From the NCBI RefSeq assembly GCF_026314295.1, contig NZ_CP111108.1:434001-498000 (forward strand): 64,000 nucleotides of DNA. Direction: 5' to 3'. Source of the stretch: Caproicibacterium sp. BJN0003 (GTDB lineage: Bacteria > Bacillota > Clostridia > Oscillospirales > Acutalibacteraceae). Made by a program: the position numbers and the translations under genes. The notes beneath the pieces are model-generated. The model ran no database searches. It saw only the letters and a list, made by a program, of their open reading frames with translations, and was not told the origin of the DNA. Shown here piece by piece: positions 25,501 to 33,842 of this stretch (position 1 is its first letter; every line of letters starts with the position of its first letter).

Positions 25501-26091
25501 TTAAAATAACGCAGAAAACGAGTCCGCAAAGTCTGCGTCTTTCTGTTCAGCAGATCGCATGTCGGGGAGTCGATAGATCCTTTTTAGCTTTCGTAGCTGC
25601 TTTGCCTGCTCTTTCGGCATATCTCGGGTGATCTCCGCTTGTCTGATCGACATGATCTTTACGATTTCGTTATTCTCTCCAAGACCTGAAAACAACGCCC
25701 GGAACTTCCACCAGTGCAGATAGTCGATCAAATTAAGATCGATTCCATACTGAGTGAGGAAGGCAGCGTAAATGTACGGCGCATCGTATTCGTATGAATA
25801 GATCTCCGTAGCCTTTTTTCCTTTTCCGGTATCTTCAGATTCAGGCTCTCCGCAGCGGTAAAACCACATAAGGGCATCGATTGTCTCTTGTAGATTCTCA
25901 GTGACATATTCAATATCATTAGGGAAGAAAAGAGACAATATTTTTAGAAGTAAGTCATTTTCTGATAGTTGATCAAGCTGCTTTGTTAATAGCAGTTCAT
26001 ACCGGATCGAGGTTCGAAAATTAGTGTCAATCGGAACCGCTTTGCCTCCGATTTTGACAGTATCGGGGAGAGAATCAATCAATAGGCTCAT
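25501..26091 (-). CDS. Tail assembly chaperone-type protein (Gp15 family)
   Basis: 196 aa. MSLLIDSLPDTVKIGGKAVPIDTNFRTSI is the characteristic opening of the bacteriophage Gp15 family, and WFYRCG plus DAPYIYAAFLTQYGIDL and HWWKFRALFSGLG complete the pattern. The family lies just before the tape measure gene and is thought to help its assembly, as gpGT does in lambda. Start overlaps the upstream stop by 4 bp. No slippery-site fusion with the upstream gene is needed since both are complete. Confidence 0.82.
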   Translation of the reverse strand: MSLLIDSLPDTVKIGGKAVPIDTNFRTSIRYELLLTKQLDQLSENDLLLKILSLFFPNDIEYVTENLQETIDALMWFYRCGEPESEDTGKGKKATEIYSYEYDAPYIYAAFLTQYGIDLNLIDYLHWWKFRALFSGLGENNEIVKIMSIRQAEITRDMPKEQAKQLRKLKRIYRLPDMRSAEQKDADFADSFSALF

Positions 26092-26552
26092 TTCACGCGC
26101 CGAAGCAAGGCGCGCATTTTATCGTAGTCTTCGGCTGTTAACTGGGGAAGTCCTTCGGGTGCTTTGGGCGGTTCCTCCGGTTTAACGGGCAGCAGTGCCT
26201 TATTGTTGGATTCAACCGTTTTGGTGATTCCCTGTACCTGAGCCTGTAATTCCGCGTCGAAATTTCGAATGAACTCATAGAATACGCGGAGACAGTCTTT
26301 TAAATTGCCCTCCGTATACGGCCTGCCGAAGATGTTTTCAGCAGATCCTGCGCCAAGAAAAGTATCGAAGAAGTCATAGAGGTTTTTGCACTGGCGTTCG
26401 ATCAGCACAAGCATACTGTCGATTTTACCTGTCCTGGCTTCGCTTTCTATCTCGTTTTGCGCAGCATTACATGTGCTTTTTGCTTCCTCAATATTGCGTA
26501 AAACACGCAGATCGGTAAGATCCAGATTGATTTCCTTCCCGTTGATTTTCAT
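26088..26552 (-). CDS. Tail assembly protein (DUF6673-like)
   Basis: 154 aa, MKINGKEINLDLTDLRVLRN at the start, followed by helices rich in Glu and Asn and a Pro-rich C-terminal stretch (LPVKPEEPPKAPEG). Lies between major tail protein and Gp15 family gene, in the position of tail chaperone gpG. Function by position. The family name is tentative. Confidence 0.7.
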   Translation of the reverse strand: MKINGKEINLDLTDLRVLRNIEEAKSTCNAAQNEIESEARTGKIDSMLVLIERQCKNLYDFFDTFLGAGSAENIFGRPYTEGNLKDCLRVFYEFIRNFDAELQAQVQGITKTVESNNKALLPVKPEEPPKAPEGLPQLTAEDYDKMRALLRRVK

Positions 26553-26569
26553 TGTTTAAATCCTCCTAA

Positions 26570-27088
26570 TTAAGCAGTTTTTTCTGCACCGGCAGTGAAT
26601 GTACAGGTGTTTGCCGCGTCGTCAACAACGGCGAAACCTTCCTCTTTGCTGCCTTTCACTTTGAAGTTTCCACTATATGTATAGGCATCAAGGGATCCGC
26701 CTTCTGAATCGGGAATCACGGCAAACGGACGCTTAATTGCGGCATAGGTGTTTGCACCTGTTCCGGGATGACTGAGATCAACAATGACGATTGACCGAAT
26801 AGCGTCATTCCCAATCAGTTCGTCGTCTGTGATCTTGACAATATCGTCGTGTACGGCGTTCCCTTTGTACTGATCAAAACCGTATGATTCGGACGGGGAA
26901 TAGCCGGTCACGTCAGTCTGCTCGAAAGATTCATCTACATACTGACGGTTATATTCTTTTGAATTTTTGCTGGTAGCTAGATCGGTAAATCCCTGCATCC
27001 GGTGAAAAACAGGATCTCCGGTTCCGCCTGCAGCAGGAACGCCATAATAAGCGCGCTTTGCTGCTCTTGCTACAAGAACTCCATCCAT
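26570..27088 (-). CDS. Major tail protein
   Basis: 172 aa. VLVARAAKRAYYGVP at the start, EYNRQYVDESFEQTDVTGY and TYSGNFKVKGSKEEG in the body match tail tube proteins of siphoviruses in Clostridia. It lies at the standard position between the tail completion protein and the tail chaperones, with a good ribosome site and its own 17-bp gap before the chaperone gene. The tube protein polymerises around the tape measure. Confident by context and sequence. Confidence 0.82.
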   Translation of the reverse strand: MDGVLVARAAKRAYYGVPAAGGTGDPVFHRMQGFTDLATSKNSKEYNRQYVDESFEQTDVTGYSPSESYGFDQYKGNAVHDDIVKITDDELIGNDAIRSIVIVDLSHPGTGANTYAAIKRPFAVIPDSEGGSLDAYTYSGNFKVKGSKEEGFAVVDDAANTCTFTAGAEKTA

Positions 27089-27089
27089 A

Positions 27090-27521
27090 TTAAAAAGCCT
27101 CCTTAAAATAAATCAGTTTGCACTGAATTTGATAACGTTGTGTTTTGTTCTGCTCGTCCGCAGAAAAGGCATACCCGTTTGTGATAGCTTTCACGCTTTG
27201 AGCAGTGCAGCCGGCCGGCAGAGAAGGAAGATGATTTAGTGCGGTTTCCTGTTCCATCCAGTCGGAGAGAGATTCAAAAAATTGAGACGCAGCCATGTTT
27301 TTGACTGCGTCTCTGCTGTATGCATCTTTACTTGCTAGAATGAAAAGCGTTTGTCGGCGTGAACTGCCGTCAAAATACTGTTTGACAACAGGCTCACATG
27401 GAACTTCGTCAATCGTGTATTCTACAGGCTTTGGAGCAAGATAGTTCACACGAATTGTTTTTCCGTCCAGCAGGGGACAGGAAAGAAAAAATTCCCGAAT
27501 GCCCTCTATAATAGAATTCAT
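27090..27521 (-). CDS. Tail terminator/completion-type minor protein
   Basis: 143 aa. MNSIIEGIREFFLSCPLL, then VEYTIDEVPCEPVVKQYFDGSSRRQTLFIL with a small alpha/beta fold and DWMEQE. This is the pattern of tail terminator proteins (gpU-like) that close the tail tube and bind the head connector. The gene sits one place before the major tail protein and overlaps the previous gene by 4 bp. Assignment by position and general sequence features. Confidence 0.7.
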   Translation of the reverse strand: MNSIIEGIREFFLSCPLLDGKTIRVNYLAPKPVEYTIDEVPCEPVVKQYFDGSSRRQTLFILASKDAYSRDAVKNMAASQFFESLSDWMEQETALNHLPSLPAGCTAQSVKAITNGYAFSADEQNKTQRYQIQCKLIYFKEAF

Positions 27522-27853
27522 TTTGGCTGACCTCCTACATAATGCGCTAGACTGTTGAGAAGTTCCCGGCCGTGATCGGCAATCATACGCTTATCCCAAT
27601 ATTTCCCGCGCTGTCCATTATCACGATTATTTTCGTAGTATTGCTTCCTGGCGTACGGCTGCACATATAAGACACCGTCTTGCTGAACCTGTGCGGTGTT
27701 CTTTAAAGGACCATGTAAAAGTGGAACATATGGATCGCAGAGACGTTTGATTTCAGAAGCCATGAATTTTTGCGCCGGACCGTTATTATTTAAATAACGT
27801 CTCGCAAGAATCGTCTCAACTGAATCGAGTTGAATTTTAACGGATGTTCCCAT
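27518..27853 (-). CDS. Minor capsid / head-tail joining protein (HK97 gp10-like position)
   Basis: 111 aa, basic. VKIQLDSVETILARRYLNNNGPAQKFMASEIKRL and PYVPLLHGPLKNTAQVQ resemble minor capsid proteins of the Minor_capsid_2 type, which take the HK97 gp10 place between connector and tail terminator. Ends are overlapped by neighbours at both sides (1-4 bp), as in a tightly packed head-tail joining cluster. Confidence 0.72.
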   Translation of the reverse strand: MGTSVKIQLDSVETILARRYLNNNGPAQKFMASEIKRLCDPYVPLLHGPLKNTAQVQQDGVLYVQPYARKQYYENNRDNGQRGKYWDKRMIADHGRELLNSLAHYVGGQPK

Positions 27854-28194
27854 TAGACCGCCTCCAGCTTCCAGTGTGCGCCCTGTCCGCGCCGATTATC
27901 ATGTACGGCCGAAATTGTCACAGCATTATAAGTGCCCCTCAGATCGGCGTCATTTGTTCCGATAGGGGCGTCACAATCACCGAGAACCAGCATATCGTCT
28001 TCGTGTGGTGAAAAGCAGCGGGTGTTTTCTACTGGAATTCGGCATTGAATCACTTTCCCCAGGGAAACGCTTTTGTTTGAAACCGTTGCTACCGTATGAG
28101 CGTACCAAGACGCGCCGGAAATTACAGTGCGGGATACGGCGTTTCCGTCATCATCCAAGTGATAATAAGTGACCGTTTCATTTGCCATCTGCAT
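27853..28194 (-). CDS. Minor capsid protein (head-tail joining, Minor_capsid_1-type position)
   Basis: 113 aa from ATG 28194 with GGGGGTGGA upstream; an earlier in-frame ATG at 28212 overlaps the previous gene and lacks a site. The protein is beta-rich: TVTYYHLDDDGNAVSRTVI, SWYAHTVATVSNKSVSLGK, DDMLVLGDCDAPI. Lies between the connector and gp10-like gene, as does the head closure (stopper) protein. Function by position. Confidence 0.68.
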   Translation of the reverse strand: MQMANETVTYYHLDDDGNAVSRTVISGASWYAHTVATVSNKSVSLGKVIQCRIPVENTRCFSPHEDDMLVLGDCDAPIGTNDADLRGTYNAVTISAVHDNRRGQGAHWKLEAV

Positions 28195-28195
28195 A

Positions 28196-28576
28196 TCAGT
28201 CCACCCCCGCATAGCGCAGAGGGTGGGAAAGAGGAAGGTACAGATTTACTGCATCCTCTTTCTGTGCTGCATACTGGCTTTTAACAATCTGCATGGATTC
28301 ATAGGTTTCGCTGTAGCCGTCATTGCTGTATGATTTGATATCCTCATGGGATGCGGCCTTTTTAGCTGCCGCATGTTCATTCAGTACGACATTGGCGACT
28401 GCACAGACTGCCAGTTTTACTTCATCGGGAATATCTTCCGTATGGTTCCACTTTAACCGCCAGTAAGTCAGTAGGTTAACGTACCCTTCGGCTTCTCTCT
28501 CAATAGTCGGCCAATCGGCTTCCGATACGAGGGAACCATGGTAGGTCCCCTGATAGTAAGCAAAATCTGCATACAT
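28196..28576 (-). CDS. Head-tail connector (adaptor, gp6-like)
   Basis: 126 aa, mostly helical: YADFAYYQGTYHGS, EREAEGYVNLLTYWRL, VKLAVCAVANVVLNEHAAAKK. This is the pattern of gp6/gp15-type adaptor proteins that form a ring under the portal. It directly follows the major capsid gene (18-bp gap). Ribosome site AAGGAGG precedes the ATG. Confidence 0.8.
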   Translation of the reverse strand: MYADFAYYQGTYHGSLVSEADWPTIEREAEGYVNLLTYWRLKWNHTEDIPDEVKLAVCAVANVVLNEHAAAKKAASHEDIKSYSNDGYSETYESMQIVKSQYAAQKEDAVNLYLPLSHPLRYAGVD

Positions 28577-28594
28577 GTATTTTCCTCCTTAAAA

Positions 28595-29767
28595 TTAGGC
28601 GTTTGCAGGTAGAGTAATATCTTTTGTAACAGCCGTACCCGCGACTGTGATGGTATCACTTACAGTGCGGTATCCGGACTTCTTGACCGTTACAGGATAA
28701 GTGCCGGCGCGCAGGTTGTACACAGCTTTACCGCTGTCATCCGTCTTTGCACGTGCACCGTCAACATCTACTGTTGCACCGGAAACTGCTGCAGGCGTTT
28801 CTGCGTTGTCCTTAACCGTTAAAGTTACCTTTTGATCAGTAAAAGCAGTAGACGGCTCTATATAAGCGAACGGTACGGCGAGACGATCGCTGTCCAAACG
28901 GGTTGCATAATTTGGCAAAGCCCAGCCGAGACGCATCACCACACGCAGGGCAATCATGTCCTGCTGCGCAAGGTTATAGACAATTTCTTTTGTGGCAGGA
29001 TCCTGGATAACGCCCTGATCGAGAATTTTAACAGTGATGTCTTGCCGCATTGCGTAAACGGCCTGAGACCAGTCGCCGGCGACCATGAGTGCAACGGAAT
29101 TATCAAAACTCCCGTTTACAGGGAAAGAAATTGGTGTGCCGTCCAGCGTGTAAGGAGTTGCCGCTTTCATGTCGCTCATAAACAACGGATGTCCAGTTGT
29201 ATCTTTGATTCCGCGCAGAGCAGAACGAGTCTTAACGGAAGCGATAATTCCATTGACCATATGTCCGGTATCTTCAACTTTGGAAATCAGACCGCCGGTT
29301 CCGAGTAAAGAGTCGTATGTAATACCGCCGGAAACGTTATTCCCGGCATTGCGTGCGCGGGTGATAATATCGGTCTGCCATTCGTCCGGGCGGTTGATGC
29401 CGAAAGCGATTGCCTGATCAATCCGCAGTCCCATAGCTTCATTGACACGTGGGGTAACTTCGCCCATGATGTCGTAACTGGAATCGTCGAGGACTGCTTC
29501 CGGGATAGGAACAATGACGGCCAGTTCTGCGGCAGTCATGTAAACATTGTCCCATGCCTGCATGCTGGTCTGCTTAAAACCGTTGTCTCCATTAACCCAA
29601 TATGCCATAGGCAGCATATCGAGAACTGGAATTTTAGTCTGTTTGCTGGTCATGTTCGGCATTTTGCGCATAAGCGGCAGTACCGAGGACTGTTTTGGAA
29701 CGTCCTGAAAAATGGTCTGTGTAAGCTGCTCCTGAATTAATGCAGAAGCCTGTTCTCTTGTAATCAT
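28595..29767 (-). CDS. Major capsid protein with C-terminal Ig/carboxypeptidase-regulatory-like domain
   Basis: 390 aa. Residues 1-305 are an HK97-fold capsid protein: FQDVPKQSSVLPLMRKM, VIVPIPEAVLDDSSYDI, TPRVNEAMGLRIDQAIAFG, ALMVAGDWSQAVYAM and a closing WALPNYATRLDSDRLAVPFAYI. From about 312 an extra domain of about 75 residues begins with VTLTVKDNAETPAAVSGATV and has GTYPVTVKKSGYRTVSDTITV, the form of a carboxypeptidase-regulatory/PEGA-like Ig fold. Such additions are displayed on the outside of the capsid. The scaffold gene lies 3 bp upstream. No protease gene is seen nearby, so processing may be absent. Confidence 0.92.
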   Translation of the reverse strand: MITREQASALIQEQLTQTIFQDVPKQSSVLPLMRKMPNMTSKQTKIPVLDMLPMAYWVNGDNGFKQTSMQAWDNVYMTAAELAVIVPIPEAVLDDSSYDIMGEVTPRVNEAMGLRIDQAIAFGINRPDEWQTDIITRARNAGNNVSGGITYDSLLGTGGLISKVEDTGHMVNGIIASVKTRSALRGIKDTTGHPLFMSDMKAATPYTLDGTPISFPVNGSFDNSVALMVAGDWSQAVYAMRQDITVKILDQGVIQDPATKEIVYNLAQQDMIALRVVMRLGWALPNYATRLDSDRLAVPFAYIEPSTAFTDQKVTLTVKDNAETPAAVSGATVDVDGARAKTDDSGKAVYNLRAGTYPVTVKKSGYRTVSDTITVAGTAVTKDITLPANA

Positions 29768-29770
29768 ATG

Positions 29771-30298
29771 TTATTCCTTTCCGCCGCCCAGAGCTTCTCG
29801 CAGGGCGGCATTTGCTTTTTCATGATCTGTGAGTGTCCCAGTATTGGGACCGGGAGTGCGTGCTGAAAATTGTGGTGGTTTTTCGTCAGACTCAAAAAGA
29901 AATCCATAATCATTTTTGACATTATCAAGCTGTTCTTTGAGTCCGAGAATCGTGTCACCGTCAAGTTTCAGCGCATCTGTCTTAAGGTGTGCTTTTACTC
30001 CGGTTACGTCCTTGGCTTTTGCCGATTTTAGCGCATCGCTCAAAGCGTAGTCGAATTTTAGAGCATCGACCTGTTTTTGAGCGTTTTCTGCGGCCGTGTC
30101 GGACTTTGTTTTCCACTCCGGATCATAACCGGTCAATTTTCCGTTGGCAGTATCCAGCTGCGTTTTGTAGTTATCACGCTCAGTTGTGAGTGTGCCGACG
30201 GAATTCTGCAGTTTCGTGATATCTTTTCCATGCAGAACCATTACTTGAGAGGCCTGTTCGTCAGTTAAACCAATAGATGTGAGTTCTTCTGTTTTCAT
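29771..30298 (-). CDS. Phage scaffolding protein (GP20 type)
   Basis: 175 aa from ATG 30298, with AAAGGAC upstream. MKTEELTSIGLTDEQASQVMVLHGKDI followed by a coiled coil (LTTERDNYKTQLDTANGKL), DALKFDYALSDALKSAKAKDV and a flexible C-terminus with HEKANAALREALGGG. This is the standard pattern of Firmicute phage minor structural GP20/scaffold proteins, which guide procapsid assembly and leave before DNA packaging. It is separated from the upstream minor capsid and 77-aa genes by two terminator-like hairpins. Confidence 0.88.
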   Translation of the reverse strand: MKTEELTSIGLTDEQASQVMVLHGKDITKLQNSVGTLTTERDNYKTQLDTANGKLTGYDPEWKTKSDTAAENAQKQVDALKFDYALSDALKSAKAKDVTGVKAHLKTDALKLDGDTILGLKEQLDNVKNDYGFLFESDEKPPQFSARTPGPNTGTLTDHEKANAALREALGGGKE

Positions 30299-30417
30299 AA
30301 TTTGTCCTTTCCTCATAAAAGCAATAACTAGGCGTTTTAAGTGGTCGCTGGCACTCGATTATTGCTTTCATGCTCTGCTTTATTAGGGCTGCAGATTGTC
30401 CAAAAATTAAAGGTATG

Positions 30418-30498
30418 AAAAAAGCAGCCCTCAAAAAAGGCTGCCTGTTTCTAAAATTGAGCATAAAAATACCGCCGAGCAATACGCCGGGCGGTTTA
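30418..30498 (-). terminator. Two tandem terminator-like hairpins within the head gene operon
   Basis: First stem: ACCGCC (30471-30476) with GGCGGT (30490-30495), followed on the minus strand by ATTTTTATG. Second stem: GCAGCC (30424-30429) with GGCTGC (30439-30444), followed by six T residues. They come just after the 77-aa gene and before the scaffold, so a promoter for capsid genes or antitermination must act downstream. Confidence 0.7.
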
Positions 30499-30503
30499 AA
30501 CAT

Positions 30504-30737
30504 TTATTTAAAAAATGGCTCTAATGGAATATCAGATTTAACATAAACAGCATCTATTGAGACGTCATTATAAACTCGAATTGTACTTTTTCCGCTTCTA
30601 TAGATTTGAATTAGTGAGTTGTCTACATCGGTCAATAATGAATCTTTATCAAGGTTAGGAATGTGCTTTTCAATTGCTAAACATTGTTTATAAAAAATGT
30701 TTTCATCTGCTCTATTGCAAATATTATAGTCGCACAT
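30504..30737 (-). CDS. Small acidic protein, candidate immunity partner of the minor capsid C-terminal domain
   Basis: 77 aa, AT-rich. MCDYNICNRADENIFYKQ, then KDSLLTDVDNSLIQIYRSGKSTI and VKSDIPLEPFFK. It starts 3 bp after the stop of the minor capsid gene with GGAGGAAT upstream, so it is translationally coupled to it. It is followed by tandem terminators. I do not recognise the family. Position after a variable C-terminal extension of a capsid protein matches immunity genes of phage MuF-type polymorphic toxins. That role is inference. Confidence 0.65.
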   Translation of the reverse strand: MCDYNICNRADENIFYKQCLAIEKHIPNLDKDSLLTDVDNSLIQIYRSGKSTIRVYNDVSIDAVYVKSDIPLEPFFK

Positions 30738-30740
30738 ACT

Positions 30741-32432
30741 CTATTCCTCCAATCCTAGCTGCTTATTAACTGTTTTGTTAGGTTTAGCTGATGTCTTAAC
30801 AATATCCGCTAAGGCTTCATCTCTGCTAATTCCTTTTCTCTTCATTTTATCTTGGACTGTCTCTTCAAAGCTTTTATTTGAATGTTCAATATCCAATGCT
30901 TTTCTCGTCTTTTGATCCCGCATTAAATCTCTTGCCTGAGTTCTATATCTATTTCGCAATTCGCAGGCTTGCCTTGCTTGCCCCTCGAGTGAAAGACTTT
31001 TATCGACGATTTCAGGTATTTTTTTATCATGAGCAATATACCACTTGCGAACAGTGACATTGTCAAGGGATTCAACAAAATCAGTTAATTCACTAAAGTC
31101 ACTATTTATAACTTTTTCTTTGAACTGGTTTTTAATAACTTTCCATTTTTCAGGTTCATTATATCTCAATTTTTGAAAATCTTCAACGGTTTTAGAGAGA
31201 GTTGGTGAACCTAAAAAAGATGCGTATTTTTGGAATTCTTTTTTATTGACATATACAGCTTTTTGTGCCGTACTCCGTCCGAATCCAAATACCTGTTCCA
31301 GGTTTCGCTGGCGTTCGAGTCCTGTCTTCTGCGTAAAATCTTTCAAGATTGATTCCTGCTGTTTGAGTTTTACCGCTGCAGAGTTAAACTCCTGCTTCAT
31401 GGCTTTTGCAGTGGCTTCATCTTTTGCGGACTTTACTGCCTCATCATATCCGGCTGCCTGCCGCTTGCTGTCACGAACGGCGCGTTCCATTGCCCGCTGC
31501 CGTTGGGTAGCATCGTAATAGCTCATTTTTTCGCCCTGATATTCGACGGTCTTGTTCTTGTATTCATCCAGCTTTTGCTTTGGATAAGCACTTTCGGATA
31601 TTCCTTCAAAATATGGGTAAAAGTTGTGCCGGCAGTTCCATCCACAAAGGCCGTCTCCATATCCATACCGTGTGTTTTCCACAAAGTCAGGGTATTTCCG
31701 ATTGTTTCCCGATCGGCTGAATACTTTACCCTGCCAGACAGCATGTTCCGGGCGTGCACCAATATGCGCCGTCGTTTCCACGAGATCGCATCCCATGTCA
31801 TCGGCATAAGCAAGACTTACCTGTGCCGATGTTTGATTGACGCCGGTCATCACAGCGCGGCGGGTTGCAACGTCCAAACGGTCGTGATGGCCGGTAGGAT
31901 ACGTGATCCAGTTCCCGCCTTCAATAGCAGAACGTACTGCGTTGCGGATCGCTGTCGTGTAATCAAAAGCGCCGCTGTCAACCTGCATTTCTGCAATTGT
32001 TGCGGCATGGATATAAGCTTGCTGTGCGCCGCTGGCGGTCGTCTGAGTTAGGTTCTGCAGATATCCGCTTGTCTTGCGAAGACCAGCATTCAATACCTGC
32101 TGTGCTGTGGGTGACATGGCAAGCGGAGGAGGAGAAAGGCCGGCTGCTATGTAAATGGTACGATCGTAGTTGATCGCTTCCACTCCAAAGTCTTCGAATA
32201 ACGCGCGGACTTGTGATTCTGAAGCTCCGCTGAATTTTGAAACTTCGGCGATTACCTCATTGTAAAGAAGGCCGGAGTCCTGTACTCTATCAATCTGCCA
32301 TGCCGCTGTGTCTGTAATGCGTCCGGCTTTCATGATGCGCCGCACAATATCACGGATGATGATCTGATCAAGCTGACTGTACAAATCAACAATATCATCC
32401 GTGACGTGTTCAAGATATTCAGGTGGCAGCAT
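30741..32432 (-). CDS. Phage minor capsid protein 2 / MuF-like protein with variable C-terminal domain
   Basis: 563 aa from ATG 32432 (GGTGAT upstream), overlapping the portal end. Residues 1-390 are phage minor capsid 2: LPPEYLEHVTDDIVDLY, YDRTIYIAAGLSPPP, DRLDVATRRAVMTGVNQTSA, VETTAHIGARPEHAVWQGKV, then WNCRHNFYPYFEGIS, a MuF-like fold with conserved His/Cys. A helical spacer (about 315-380) leads at about 31260 into an AT-rich last 170 residues (VYVNKKEFQKYASFLGS, VRKWYIAHDKKIPEIVD, QARDLMRDQKTRKALDIEHS), unlike the rest in base use. This looks like a swapped-in effector domain. The 77-aa gene 3 bp downstream would be its immunity partner. Catalytic type not identified; the RKWYIAHD and IEHS parts are the best conserved-looking pieces. 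Confidence 0.85.
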   Translation of the reverse strand: MLPPEYLEHVTDDIVDLYSQLDQIIIRDIVRRIMKAGRITDTAAWQIDRVQDSGLLYNEVIAEVSKFSGASESQVRALFEDFGVEAINYDRTIYIAAGLSPPPLAMSPTAQQVLNAGLRKTSGYLQNLTQTTASGAQQAYIHAATIAEMQVDSGAFDYTTAIRNAVRSAIEGGNWITYPTGHHDRLDVATRRAVMTGVNQTSAQVSLAYADDMGCDLVETTAHIGARPEHAVWQGKVFSRSGNNRKYPDFVENTRYGYGDGLCGWNCRHNFYPYFEGISESAYPKQKLDEYKNKTVEYQGEKMSYYDATQRQRAMERAVRDSKRQAAGYDEAVKSAKDEATAKAMKQEFNSAAVKLKQQESILKDFTQKTGLERQRNLEQVFGFGRSTAQKAVYVNKKEFQKYASFLGSPTLSKTVEDFQKLRYNEPEKWKVIKNQFKEKVINSDFSELTDFVESLDNVTVRKWYIAHDKKIPEIVDKSLSLEGQARQACELRNRYRTQARDLMRDQKTRKALDIEHSNKSFEETVQDKMKRKGISRDEALADIVKTSAKPNKTVNKQLGLEE

Positions 32433-33837
32433 TGTTATCACCAGACTGTTGTTTAAAATCAAACGGATTACTTAGACTGCTGGCAGCTTCATTCGCAATC
32501 TCTTTGGCATCCTTTTCGGTATAGTGTTCAAACTCAACCAAATAGCGCCAGAACGGGAATTTCCCAGCAGTAACATACTGCCAGTACATTTGCTTGCGCT
32601 GCTGTGGATCGTTGACGATACTGTCATCCCAATCATAGGCAGTTTGGTAACTTCCCTGCGGCGCTAATTGATACAGCGTCGCAAGTTTATCCATGGAATA
32701 AATAAGATCGTCCAGAGCGCTTTGCAGGGACTTCTGAATATCCCGTACAGTGGAGAAGCTGCGCTGCTTTGATGCCTGAATTTCTGTTGCAGTTTTAGCA
32801 ACGTCCTGCGGATCGGATAGAGTTCCATAAGCAAGCCCGCACTGCATTTCAATCTGTTTCAGCATAGTATTCATGCCGCGTGCAAGACTTTCGTCTCGCA
32901 GTTGAGGTGCAAAGATTTCATAGAATGACTGATCCTGTGCACGAACGCTGTGTCCACGGTAAAGACGCTTATCGCGTTCCGGCATTTTAATGGTGCCGTC
33001 TAATTGGGTCTGCAGTAAATCATCTGCCGCATCAATAGCCAGTTCGCCGCCTTTAAACTCCCAGAGATATCTTCCATACTGCTCATCAAAGTTGTGTATG
33101 GTATCGACGGCATCCGCAAAGACTGAAGTCCCAAGTGGTGAATGCCGGTCCTGACGGTTTGCCTGCGGTACTCGGAAATAAGCAAACAGAGGACGATCAA
33201 CCTCTTTAATTTGCATATCCGGTGTAAGCTGCGCCCATTCCGGCACGTCGGACAGGGCAATAGGAGTTCCGATGGATTCGGAAGAATGACTTTGGAACGC
33301 TCGGTTTTGAATGGTATAGGTTCCGTTTGAGTATTCATGATGCTCTGCACGGGTAAAGATATTGTTTTTACGCTTGATTTGCTCAACAAATACACAGCCG
33401 GTCATTTTCCCAGAAGTGTCAAATGAGGTAGGAAAGAAGTCGTCCCCCTGCACTGAATCAATTACAATCTGGTTATTACTCACATATGGTTTAAATACAA
33501 TGCCGCCCAGGGCGCATCCAAATTCTATATAAGCGCGGATATCAATTAGAAAGTTTTTAATCTGTTCCTGCAGAAAGTCCGCACGCGGAGATCCGGTTAT
33601 ATCAACTTCCATCTCCAACGTAACCAGCCTGGCAAATTCAGAAGAGATAATGACGGGCAATTTGCAGCTGTGCAGTCCTGTCTTTTCGTTGCACCAGGGA
33701 CCACCATCTTCATACATTCGCGCCCAAAGATCAATGGCTGCACTCATCTTTTCAGACATCATCACGTCTTGCTCGGTATTTTGATCAAATATCTGATTGA
33801 GCATTGATCTAATCCATTTCAATAACTTTTTGAACAT
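32419..33837 (-). CDS. Portal protein (SPP1/gp6-like)
   Basis: 472 aa. KKLLKWIRSMLNQIFDQNT at the start, AIDLWARMYEDGGPWC, PVIISSEFARLVTLEME, FLIDIRAYIEFGCALGGIVFKPYV and later QMYWQYVTAGKFPFWRYLVEFEHYTEKDA. This is the SPP1-type portal layout. The portal dodecamer forms the DNA channel and the packaging motor base. It follows the terminase large subunit by 5 bp and overlaps the minor capsid protein by 14 bp. Confidence 0.92.
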   Translation of the reverse strand: MFKKLLKWIRSMLNQIFDQNTEQDVMMSEKMSAAIDLWARMYEDGGPWCNEKTGLHSCKLPVIISSEFARLVTLEMEVDITGSPRADFLQEQIKNFLIDIRAYIEFGCALGGIVFKPYVSNNQIVIDSVQGDDFFPTSFDTSGKMTGCVFVEQIKRKNNIFTRAEHHEYSNGTYTIQNRAFQSHSSESIGTPIALSDVPEWAQLTPDMQIKEVDRPLFAYFRVPQANRQDRHSPLGTSVFADAVDTIHNFDEQYGRYLWEFKGGELAIDAADDLLQTQLDGTIKMPERDKRLYRGHSVRAQDQSFYEIFAPQLRDESLARGMNTMLKQIEMQCGLAYGTLSDPQDVAKTATEIQASKQRSFSTVRDIQKSLQSALDDLIYSMDKLATLYQLAPQGSYQTAYDWDDSIVNDPQQRKQMYWQYVTAGKFPFWRYLVEFEHYTEKDAKEIANEAASSLSNPFDFKQQSGDNNAAT

Positions 33838-33842
33838 TTAAA

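Noticed and set aside
25501-26552. Lambda-like frameshift fusion of the tail chaperone genes
   Set aside because: Both frames are complete, overlap as ATGA and match separate protein families; no slippery run at the junction was seen.
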